From positions 1-5,659 of the forward strand of contig JAKAGC010000310.1 in the NCBI GenBank assembly GCA_021817755.1: 5,659 nucleotides of DNA, given 5' to 3'. Position 1 is the stretch's first letter, and each line of letters opens with the position of its first letter. Below the pieces are notes generated by a model. That model saw nothing but the letters and a program-made list of their open reading frames with translations. It had not been told where the DNA came from and ran no database searches. This DNA is from Acidobacteriota bacterium (GTDB lineage: Bacteria; Acidobacteriota; Aminicenantia; UBA2199). The translations under genes and the position numbers were made by a program. Positions 1 to 5,659 of this stretch are shown here, piece by piece.

Positions 1-520
1 CCTGCCTTGGGCAGCCTCTTCCAACCAATACGATATGGGCCCCTGATTCTTCTATCTTTTTGATATCCGCCTGGTCTTCCTCTGGGGTAGCATCTCGAAA
101 CCGGTCAACATGAATTCCGGCAATAATTACACCTGGATAATTGGTTTCAATGTATTTGGAAAAGGCCGATAATGTTTGTTGGGTACTGCCGTAAAGATAA
201 ATACGTAATCCTTGTTTGGCAGCTTCTTTAAGAACATGAAGGGTTAATGTAGGACCATAAACCCTGTCCTTTAATGTGGTATGGTGAAAACTATTAAGCG
301 CCCACCGCACAGGCTGGCCATCGGGGACAACGAGATCGATCTTTCTCACTTTGTCTCCCAGGGATTTATCCCTCACCGAAGTAATAAGACCGTGCACGGC
401 AAGAGCAGAAACGCCGAAGCTCTTCCGTTGAGAGGCATGATCTATAATTACTTGAGTGGCAGATATATAATCCGCAATCGCATAAGGAATACCGAATAAA
501 AATCGCTTTTCAAGCAGCAT
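1..520 (-). CDS. WecG/TagA/CpsF-family glycosyltransferase (3' end cut off by window edge)
   Basis: This family (GT26) transfers a sugar, often N-acetylmannosaminuronate or N-acetylmannosamine, from a UDP donor to a lipid-linked acceptor at the inner face of the membrane. I translated it by hand: an open frame runs from ATG at 520-518 to the left edge, giving 173 residues without a stop. Visible motifs are the N-terminal EKRFLFGIP strand (about residues 4-12), DLVVPDGQPVRWAL (62-75) containing the family's conserved Asp (D67), RVYGP (86-90), a Rossmann-like strand LRIYLYGST (105-113), and GAHIVLVGRGCPRQ (160-173), which matches the family's GxGxPxQ region. Family members usually have about 240-280 residues, so perhaps 70-100 are missing. 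The start follows the GT4 stop by 28 bases, and no Shine-Dalgarno is visible. The frame is open back to a stop near 557, with no better upstream start codon. The usual Asn-x-x-His motif is replaced by AVHGL (41-45). Family assignment is secure; the sugar is unknown. Confidence 0.9.
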   Translation of the reverse strand, partial: MLLEKRFLFGIPYAIADYISATQVIIDHASQRKSFGVSALAVHGLITSVRDKSLGDKVRKIDLVVPDGQPVRWALNSFHHTTLKDRVYGPTLTLHVLKEAAKQGLRIYLYGSTQQTLSAFSKYIETNYPGVIIAGIHVDRFRDATPEEDQADIKKIEESGAHIVLVGRGCPRQ

Positions 521-548
521 TAAACAGATATATTTTACGTAGTCTATT

Positions 549-1736
549 TCAAATCAAACTATTATATATTGTTTCGACGTGTTCTGCAATCCTATTCCAT
601 GTATATTTTTCTTCCACTTTTTTCTTTCCTGCGGCTCCAATTTGTGCGGCAAGAGAATCATCTTCCAGCAACATCACTATCTTTTGGGCGATTTGGATAG
701 GGTTTTGTTCTGCCAGGAATCCATCCACTCCATTGGAAATAACTTCAGAAACAGCAGGGATGGGACATCCGATGACAGGTTTCCCGAAACACCAGGCTTC
801 GGCATAAACACCTCCGAAACTCTCCTGGGTGGAGGGAACACAGAGTAAAGAACAGGCAGCCAGGGCATCGGTTTTTTCTTGCAAACTCACATTACCCAGT
901 CGAAGAATTCTCGGGTCGGGATTTTGCATAAATATCGATTCCGATTGTCCAACGGCAGGGCCAATAAATACAAAATGAGTACGTGGAAATTTTTCCCAAA
1001 CGATTGGTGCGGCTTTCAATAATTCATTATATCCTTTATACGGATAATGCTGCCCAAGAAAGAGTACCATTGGCCCATCGATATGATGGCGGGCTAAAAA
1101 ATCCTCGGGGAACGCTTCTTTTTCGATTACAGGTCCGTGCCCGATAACATGAACGCGATCAGGTGATGCTCCCAAAGAAATAAGAATCTCTTTTTCAGCA
1201 TTAGTTAAGGCGAACAATGCATTGGCTGCTTTGTATAAATTGTTAAATGTGCGGTACTTTCGCCCTCCCCACCGGGGATGATGTACTGGCGTTAAGACAA
1301 AAGGAATATCATGTTTTTTTGCCGACATATACGATGCAACGCTGATGCCTTCCCTACCCAACCGGACATTGTGAATAAGATCAGCCGTTTCTGCGTAAGG
1401 TTCAATATATTTCCGGATGATGGAAGCGATGGGTCGAACAGGTGCAAAACCAGCCATCATCAACAGGTAATAGGAAGCCGCAAAAGGAAACATACACACT
1501 TTTTCGCAAATACAATACCCCATTGAATGAACGGCTATTTCATCGATGGTATAGTCTCTGGATAAGGAAGGAGCATTAATGGTGGTGCCAAGGAGCCAAT
1601 CGGTTCGGTTGTTATCCCAGTGGGTAACAACATTAATCCGGTGTTTTGGGCTTAAATGACAGGCCAGACGGTGTTGATGAATCTGCGCTCCACCTGTTGA
1701 GGGCGGATATGTGGTTAAAGTATAAAGTAGTTTCAT
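549..1736 (-). CDS. Family 4 (GT-B fold) glycosyltransferase
   Basis: A retaining glycosyltransferase of 395 residues, complete and of normal length, predicted to add a sugar from a nucleotide-sugar donor to a growing lipid-linked glycan in the cytoplasm. The N-terminal acceptor-side Rossmann domain begins MKLLYTLTTYPPSTGGAQIH with the GGA loop at residues 15-17. HNVRLGREG (122-130) and the VLTPVHHPRWGG stretch (147-158) are typical of the domain's end. The C-terminal donor domain opens with VLFLGQHYPYKGYNELL (224-240), with K234 in the usual phosphate-binding position. It carries the E-x7-E motif as E305 and E313 in ESFGGVYAEA, followed by GKPVIGCPIPAVSEVISNGVDGFL (318-341). There is no signal peptide and no clear membrane segment, as expected. 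ATG 1736-1734 begins right at the family's first beta strand, so the start is trusted although only weak purine-rich sequence precedes it. It lies 57 bases after the ligase/polymerase gene, across a paired hairpin region. Donor and linkage cannot be told. Confidence 0.94.
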   Translation of the reverse strand: MKLLYTLTTYPPSTGGAQIHQHRLACHLSPKHRINVVTHWDNNRTDWLLGTTINAPSLSRDYTIDEIAVHSMGYCICEKVCMFPFAASYYLLMMAGFAPVRPIASIIRKYIEPYAETADLIHNVRLGREGISVASYMSAKKHDIPFVLTPVHHPRWGGRKYRTFNNLYKAANALFALTNAEKEILISLGASPDRVHVIGHGPVIEKEAFPEDFLARHHIDGPMVLFLGQHYPYKGYNELLKAAPIVWEKFPRTHFVFIGPAVGQSESIFMQNPDPRILRLGNVSLQEKTDALAACSLLCVPSTQESFGGVYAEAWCFGKPVIGCPIPAVSEVISNGVDGFLAEQNPIQIAQKIVMLLEDDSLAAQIGAAGKKKVEEKYTWNRIAEHVETIYNSLI

Positions 1737-1749
1737 TTTTGTTTTATTT

Positions 1750-1791
1750 TCGTCTTCGACGACCAGGGCTTTTTTGAAAAATCGCCCCTGG
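1750..1791 (-). repeat. Two abutting inverted repeats between ligase/polymerase and GT4 genes
   Basis: Nearly the whole gap between the two genes is foldable. The larger inverted repeat (1763-1791) has a six-base perfect outer stem, CCAGGG pairing with CCCTGG, an extra C-G pair after a one-base bulge, and an inner T-run/A-run that can extend the hairpin. The second (1750-1762) is a five-base stem, TCGTC/GACGA, with a three-base loop, directly touching the first. The larger stem begins four bases after the TAG stop of the ligase/polymerase gene. Neither hairpin is followed by a U-run on the transcribed strand, so a standard intrinsic terminator is not supported. An RNA-processing or 3'-end-stabilising element, or a dispersed palindromic repeat, fits better. 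The sequence shows the symmetry; the role is inference. Confidence 0.65.
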
Positions 1792-1794
1792 ACC

Positions 1795-3306
1795 CTAAAA
1801 AACGTTTGTTAATGGTTGTTCTATTTTAACTGTTGATTTATCTATGTGCACTGTGGCCAGAATTGCTGCAAGAAGTATCCATAAGAATATACTGGTAGGT
1901 GGAGACTCAAGTATATCAAAAAAGAACGCCATTCCATGCCAGTACAATAAACCGGCAAGTGAAGCGATGAGAAACCTCCGGTTGTATTCGGATTTAAGCT
2001 TTTTTACATGTTTTAATCCGAAAAAGAAAATCCTGCCGTTAATATAAAGGAATAACAGGAGGCCTATGATTCCCATTTTATATGTAACGGCTAGTAAATG
2101 ATTATGGGGAGGTAATATCCCGGTGTTTATTCCGATGGATTTGAGATAAGAAAGACGTTTTTTCCATACAAGGTAATCGATCTGGATGCCATATCCCCAA
2201 CCGAAAACCGGTTCTTTGCGAATTTCTTTGATGGTTTGGCCCCAGATATCAAGCCTCCAACGGATATTCGCAGCAGGCATGGTGTTTTTCTGGTATTTGA
2301 CCATCGATGTTAGTCTTTCTCCAATGTTTTCCAGCTTGTCTTTACGGATACTCAAACCGAAATAATCAATAGTGATAATTGAAATGACCATTAATGGAAA
2401 AACGAGATAAAAGAGCCTGAACTCTTTTTTTAATAAAATCCCGAGAAAAATAAAAATGATAAGTAAACCAGCCCATGATGCTCTGACCTCTGCCATAATG
2501 ATAAAAAGTAATGCCAAATAGATAACCAAAGCAAGTAGTGGACGGATTCTCTTTTTAACAAACGTAAAAAAACTCAACCCAAAAATAAAAATCAATCCCC
2601 CATACAACCCGATATTATTCATCTTAAGTTCGATGGTAACCTGCTTAAAAACTTTCTCATGGGGAATACGAACAAAATAAAGGATAATAATCATGGATAG
2701 AAAAACTCCAACTGCTGGTAAAAGATATCGGAGGATGAATTGGAATTTAGGGGGATCACTCAAAAGGCTTAATGTTATAAAAAAGATTACCATATAAAGA
2801 CAAAACACAATATCCCTCGATGCGGCCATCCCATTACCCAAAAAACCGATTGCCATGTATAACCCCCCGAGGAAAAAATAAACCAGCATGGGTATGGAAA
2901 GCCCACGGGGTAGTGGTGATCGCCACTCCACAAGACGTTGCTTCCATTTTAAAGCAAGCATGACTAAAGACAATCCGATGGCAATTTCAGTTACAAATAG
3001 AGAAATTCCTTTAATGGATACATGCATCCAGGAAAAATCCCTGCCAAAAGAAAGAGCGCCAATGACAAGAAGAAGAAATGGGATAAGTGGCGCATCATAT
3101 TTCTTCCCGAACCAGAGCAGGCTGCAAGTATAAACAGTAATTGTCACGATTATCTTAAAAAGATCATCGGAATAGGATAAAAAAATGGAACTTAACAACA
3201 TTATTCCTATAAAAACAATGGGAATAATACGTAATGCAAAATGTTTTGAATTGAGTTTTTCTTTTAAATTCATTTTAGATTCCATAAAAAATTTGTTAAT
3301 ATTCAT
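1795..3306 (-). CDS. O-antigen ligase/polymerase-type membrane protein (Wzy_C/WaaL-like)
   Basis: A 503-residue polytopic inner-membrane protein with roughly 10-12 hydrophobic segments, matching the layout of O-antigen ligases (WaaL) and Wzy polymerases. The diagnostic part is the large periplasmic loop after about residue 320. It contains NIRWRLDIWGQTIKEIRKEP (347-366), then VFGWGYG (367-373) and PPHNHLLAVTYKMGIIGLLLFL (399-420). This is the family pattern of an Arg-rich helix, a GxG turn and a HNxxL motif; H401 or H403 would be the candidate catalytic His. An Arg in a membrane segment, EVRASW (273-278), also fits. Its ATG overlaps the GT-C stop as ATGA (3306-3303), suggesting translational coupling. 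No good ribosome site precedes this ATG. In-frame ATGs at 3285 and 3273 are alternatives, the latter with a weak GGA seven bases ahead. Family membership is firm, but polymerase versus ligase cannot be decided from this sequence. Confidence 0.9.
   Translation of the reverse strand: MNINKFFMESKMNLKEKLNSKHFALRIIPIVFIGIMLLSSIFLSYSDDLFKIIVTITVYTCSLLWFGKKYDAPLIPFLLLVIGALSFGRDFSWMHVSIKGISLFVTEIAIGLSLVMLALKWKQRLVEWRSPLPRGLSIPMLVYFFLGGLYMAIGFLGNGMAASRDIVFCLYMVIFFITLSLLSDPPKFQFILRYLLPAVGVFLSMIIILYFVRIPHEKVFKQVTIELKMNNIGLYGGLIFIFGLSFFTFVKKRIRPLLALVIYLALLFIIMAEVRASWAGLLIIFIFLGILLKKEFRLFYLVFPLMVISIITIDYFGLSIRKDKLENIGERLTSMVKYQKNTMPAANIRWRLDIWGQTIKEIRKEPVFGWGYGIQIDYLVWKKRLSYLKSIGINTGILPPHNHLLAVTYKMGIIGLLLFLYINGRIFFFGLKHVKKLKSEYNRRFLIASLAGLLYWHGMAFFFDILESPPTSIFLWILLAAILATVHIDKSTVKIEQPLTNVF
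3303..3306 (-). other. ATGA stop/start overlap, GT-C to ligase/polymerase
   Basis: The last codon of the GT-C gene (TGA, 3305-3303) overlaps the proposed first codon of the ligase/polymerase gene (ATG, 3306-3304). There is no strong Shine-Dalgarno just upstream, so reinitiation by ribosomes finishing the GT-C gene is the likely route. This ties the output of the two membrane proteins together. If the true start is one of the downstream ATGs, the overlap would not be used. Confidence 0.7.
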
Positions 3307-5072
3307 TTTGGCTTTTCAGAAGGAGAAACCATATTAGATTCCGAAACTACAGATGAATTCGCCAGGAGATATTCATTGCATCCTGGGATAGAAATGCGTA
3401 TCCAGTGGGTATGAGTCATATTTTCAAACTCCTGGGCCGGCTCGTTCCCTGTAACGAACAATTCACCGAATTGGGGATGGGATAATAAATTGGCATCAAC
3501 ATAGATCATATTGATTTTATTTCCCATAAGAAATTGCTGGGGTGAAACATTTTTCTCCGGCTGAACCACCTCAAATGAATGACTGGATTGATCTTCGATA
3601 TACATTTGCAAATAAGGGTAACTGAATTTTAAACGCAGCATCATTGTGAGCATCCGAACATCGGATTTAATAGGCAAGTGTTTTAAGAACTGTACACGGT
3701 CCATATAGGTACAAGGGACTTTACTTTCCAGGGGGAGGAGATGTCCCCCGCCCGGACGCCAGGGTATCCAGAAAAGAAGGCTGAGAATTAGAATTACTTT
3801 TAAGGCAGTATCCACAACAGGGATTTTTTTATCGAGAAAAGAAGGGAGATTCTTGGCAAATACAGGGAATAGAATTCCCAAAAACGAAATCATATAATGT
3901 GTCCGTGGATATATGACAAATAAACCCACCAGAACCGGAATAAGAAGAATAAATATGACAAAATAAAAAAATCGATCCATTTCACTAAAAAATGGTGCCT
4001 GTGACGAATTTTTCTTACGCATATGACGGAGAAGAGCAATTAGAAAAGCAATTATAGGAACAAGAAAAAATAGAATAATAAAAACCCGTAATACCTGTTT
4101 GGGGGTTGGACCATAGTTCTGGCTGAAAAAAGGGAAGAGTTGGTAATAAAACGGTTTGGGAAACTCTTTAATATTCATGGATATATGATTAAAAACAGCT
4201 TTCGGGTTATTTTTCAACGCAATAAAGAAGGATTTATCCGTATGGAATTTTTCTTTCAGCAGTTCTCGCCAGTCATTCCAGTAATCGGCGTGTTTGTTGC
4301 CTTCTATTTTTTGCATATTGGCGCCGAAATGTTGCCCGAAAGCAAACATACTCCGTCCACCCACTGCTGGATTTTTTACAAAGAATACAAACACAAGAAA
4401 CCCCAGTGTAATAATAAAGGCGATCACGCATTTTTTCCACCCCGTAGGTTCCTTGAATATTTTCCTGACAAAATAGAAAATGGAAAGAATAGAAAATAAA
4501 ACAAGAGATAAAGCATATTCAGGCCGGGTATAAACCAGAAGGAATATTCCGGTGAGCGCCGCATAATAACGGCTCATAGAAGATTTTAAAGAGAGAATAA
4601 GAATAAATATTAGTAAAATTATAGCAGTACTAAACCGGGTAACAAAGGGCCATGTAACCACATTCAAAATGGAAACCTGGAAAAAAATCGAAAGAAAAGC
4701 ACTGGTGAATGGGGATTTTTGTAGTTTCCGAAGAATAATGTAAAGGAGAAGAGGATTAATACTGATTAAAATAGCATAATTCAAACAGTAAGCAATAACC
4801 ATATTGGGGGTTAAGGCGATCAAGAGCCTGAGCCATAAAAAATAAATTCCCCCATCTCTAAATAACAATGAAAAATGAAAATGTGAAGCAGTTGCCATAT
4901 AATAAGACTCGTCTGCAAACATAAAATCGACGATATGGGTGAGATTGGCAGTCAGCTTCAAGGACACCCCAAGTATTATAAGGAAGAAAAAGATATCCTG
5001 CCACAGCCGAATGGTCTGTTTTCCATTTGGATTGAGTTGATTTGTTTTAGGGGGAATTGTATTTTGGGTCAT
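3303..5072 (-). CDS. GT-C superfamily membrane glycosyltransferase (GT39/ArnT-like layout)
   Basis: A 589-residue polytopic membrane protein, probably using a polyprenyl-phosphate sugar donor on the outer face of the inner membrane. The first membrane segment (about residues 25-42) is followed by a short loop with FADESYY (52-58). Acidic residues here, D54 and E55, match the catalytic-loop position of GT-C enzymes. Further landmarks are YTRPEY (181-186) between membrane segments and YPRTHYM (388-394) near a later one, like the Arg/Tyr motif of ArnT and PMT relatives. About 10-11 hydrophobic segments end near residue 437. The remaining 150 or so residues are hydrophilic and would form a periplasmic domain. 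I chose the ATG at 5072-5070 over an in-frame ATG at 5087. GGAGG (5085-5081) sits eight bases ahead of it and would be consumed by the longer version. The gene overlaps the GT2 stop by one base. The superfamily is likely; family and substrate are not established. Confidence 0.78.
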   Translation of the reverse strand: MTQNTIPPKTNQLNPNGKQTIRLWQDIFFFLIILGVSLKLTANLTHIVDFMFADESYYMATASHFHFSLLFRDGGIYFLWLRLLIALTPNMVIAYCLNYAILISINPLLLYIILRKLQKSPFTSAFLSIFFQVSILNVVTWPFVTRFSTAIILLIFILILSLKSSMSRYYAALTGIFLLVYTRPEYALSLVLFSILSIFYFVRKIFKEPTGWKKCVIAFIITLGFLVFVFFVKNPAVGGRSMFAFGQHFGANMQKIEGNKHADYWNDWRELLKEKFHTDKSFFIALKNNPKAVFNHISMNIKEFPKPFYYQLFPFFSQNYGPTPKQVLRVFIILFFLVPIIAFLIALLRHMRKKNSSQAPFFSEMDRFFYFVIFILLIPVLVGLFVIYPRTHYMISFLGILFPVFAKNLPSFLDKKIPVVDTALKVILILSLLFWIPWRPGGGHLLPLESKVPCTYMDRVQFLKHLPIKSDVRMLTMMLRLKFSYPYLQMYIEDQSSHSFEVVQPEKNVSPQQFLMGNKINMIYVDANLLSHPQFGELFVTGNEPAQEFENMTHTHWIRISIPGCNEYLLANSSVVSESNMVSPSEKPK

Positions 5073-5085
5073 TATTCGAACCTCC
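5070..5085 (-). promoter_or_regulatory. Strong ribosome binding site and TAATG overlap setting the GT-C start
   Basis: On the minus strand GGAGG (5085-5081) is followed by an eight-base spacer and ATG (5072-5070). The GT2 stop TAA (5074-5072) shares its last base with that ATG. The site lies inside the last codons of the GT2 gene. It is the clearest Shine-Dalgarno in the window and decides the GT-C start, while the more upstream in-frame ATG at 5087 overlaps the GGAGG itself. The other three starts inside the window have at most weak purine runs. Confidence 0.82.
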
Positions 5086-5659
5086 AACGGAAGGATGCCC
5101 GGTTTACGGAAAATTTGTTTCGGATGAATTCTTCGGATTTTATATTTTGTGTATTCGGGACATAAACCGAATAAATAAGTGGCATTTTTTGAAAATAGGC
5201 ACCGCAGATAAATTTTTCAATCCAGCGGATCCCATTGAATAACAACCGGGTTTTTCTTAAAAGGAAAGGTGCTTGTGTAAGTAATTGCTGTTGCTCCGAT
5301 ATAGCACGTTGATCGATACTAAGGTTTTGTCCCGTCATTGTAAAAGCAGACAAATAGCGTTTGAGATGTTGAGCGTGGTAACCTTTACGCAGGACACGGA
5401 CCACAAAATCCGCATCACCTACCGCGCGATACCCCGTATCAAATTGGAGCCCATCCTCGATTAGTGCCCGTCTAAAAAACATGGTACAAGAAAGAACATA
5501 CAGATGAGATGTAAGAATATAGGGCCAACGGGGTGTGTATCCTTTTCTGTAGGCAACGAGAGTTCCATCCCTTCGGATTAATAACGCATCGCCGAAAATA
5601 ATGTCGATTTGAGGGTGGGTTTTGAAATAGTGGGACACATAGTCAAGGGTTCCCGGTAA
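5072..5659 (-). CDS. Family 2 (GT-A fold) glycosyltransferase, C-terminal part (5' end cut off by window edge)
   Basis: An inverting cytoplasmic glycosyltransferase of which the last 195 residues are present. The frame stays open to the right edge, reading LPGTLDYVSHYFKTHPQIDI and on. A GTG at 5638 is only an internal Val codon, because the preceding seven codons already match the family's LxxxL..hP pattern. Visible motifs are IIFGDALLIRRDG (20-32), which follows the DxD-containing strand in this family, and TMFFRRALIEDGLQFD (59-74), the acceptor-side CxFRR-like region. GDADFVVRVLRKGY (81-94) corresponds to the ED catalytic-base region, with D82 and D84 as candidates. SAFTMTGQNLS (104-114) resembles the usual xxGxS segment. 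The N-terminal nucleotide-binding half, roughly 100 residues, lies outside the window. The C-terminal 70 residues are basic and partly aromatic, common in this subgroup. It is the first visible gene of the run and overlaps the GT-C gene by one base. Donor sugar unknown. Confidence 0.9.
   Translation of the reverse strand, partial: LPGTLDYVSHYFKTHPQIDIIFGDALLIRRDGTLVAYRKGYTPRWPYILTSHLYVLSCTMFFRRALIEDGLQFDTGYRAVGDADFVVRVLRKGYHAQHLKRYLSAFTMTGQNLSIDQRAISEQQQLLTQAPFLLRKTRLLFNGIRWIEKFICGAYFQKMPLIYSVYVPNTQNIKSEEFIRNKFSVNRASFRWRFE

Noticed and set aside
281..499. A 72-residue plus-strand open frame
   Set aside because: It lies wholly antisense to the WecG-like gene, whose motifs are clear on the minus strand. 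It has no recognisable domain and reads as a shadow frame.
579..848. Plus-strand frame of 89 residues antisense to the GT4 C-terminal domain
   Set aside because: The minus strand here encodes the E-x7-E region of the GT4 enzyme, and the antisense product has no family features.
1763..1791. Intrinsic terminator after the ligase/polymerase gene
   Set aside because: The stem is plausible, but on neither strand is it followed by a run of T, and a co-directional gene of the same pathway starts 57 bases later.
4140..4499. Plus-strand frame of 119 residues antisense to the GT-C gene
   Set aside because: It is the longest antisense frame, but its Phe/Lys-rich composition is what reverse-reading AT-rich membrane-protein codons yields, and it shows no ribosome site or domain.
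5636..5638. GTG as the start of the GT2 gene
   Set aside because: The frame remains open to the right edge with residues that fit the family, and 188 residues would lack the nucleotide-binding half. The gene is simply truncated by the window.
1..5659. Mobile element, CRISPR, defence system or RNA gene
   Set aside because: No terminal inverted repeats, transposase motifs, regularly spaced repeats, tRNA-like cloverleaf or defence-type domains were seen. The window is almost fully occupied by glycan genes.

Overview
The window is an uninterrupted minus-strand stretch of a surface-polysaccharide (O-antigen, capsule or exopolysaccharide) biosynthesis locus. Five genes are visible, read from the right edge to the left. 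They are the 3' part of a family 2 glycosyltransferase (cut by the right edge), a 589-residue multi-spanning GT-C-type membrane glycosyltransferase, a 503-residue O-antigen ligase/polymerase-type membrane protein, a complete family 4 glycosyltransferase, and the 5' part of a WecG/TagA/CpsF-type glycosyltransferase (cut by the left edge). All five point the same way and nearly all the sequence is coding, so they are probably one operon or the middle of a longer one. No promoter, RNA gene, insertion sequence, tRNA or CRISPR was seen.

The junctions are tight and informative. GT2 to GT-C is a one-base TAATG overlap with a strong GGAGG ribosome site lying inside the end of the GT2 gene. GT-C to ligase/polymerase is a four-base ATGA overlap. 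Ligase/polymerase to GT4 is the only structured gap: 57 bases almost filled by two abutting inverted repeats. GT4 to WecG-like is a 28-base AT-rich gap with no obvious ribosome site.

A working model, inferred from family membership, is as follows. The cytoplasmic GT2, GT4 and WecG-like enzymes build a lipid-linked repeat unit at the inner face of the membrane. The GT-C protein may add a sugar from a polyprenyl-phosphate donor on the outer face. The ligase/polymerase protein then polymerises the repeat units or transfers the glycan to its acceptor. No flippase, chain-length regulator or initiating phosphoglycosyltransferase lies in the window, so the type of polymer cannot be named.

The organism is a bacterium, most likely Gram-negative, of moderately low GC (judged by eye, not counted). 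The palindrome beside the ligase/polymerase stop resembles intergenic repeats I associate with Desulfobacterota-like genomes, but that is a weak impression and no taxon can be assigned. I found no convincing previously undescribed system. The points worth a second look are the paired hairpins, the GT-C start site, the divergent motif in the WecG-like protein, and the unresolved ligase-versus-polymerase identity.
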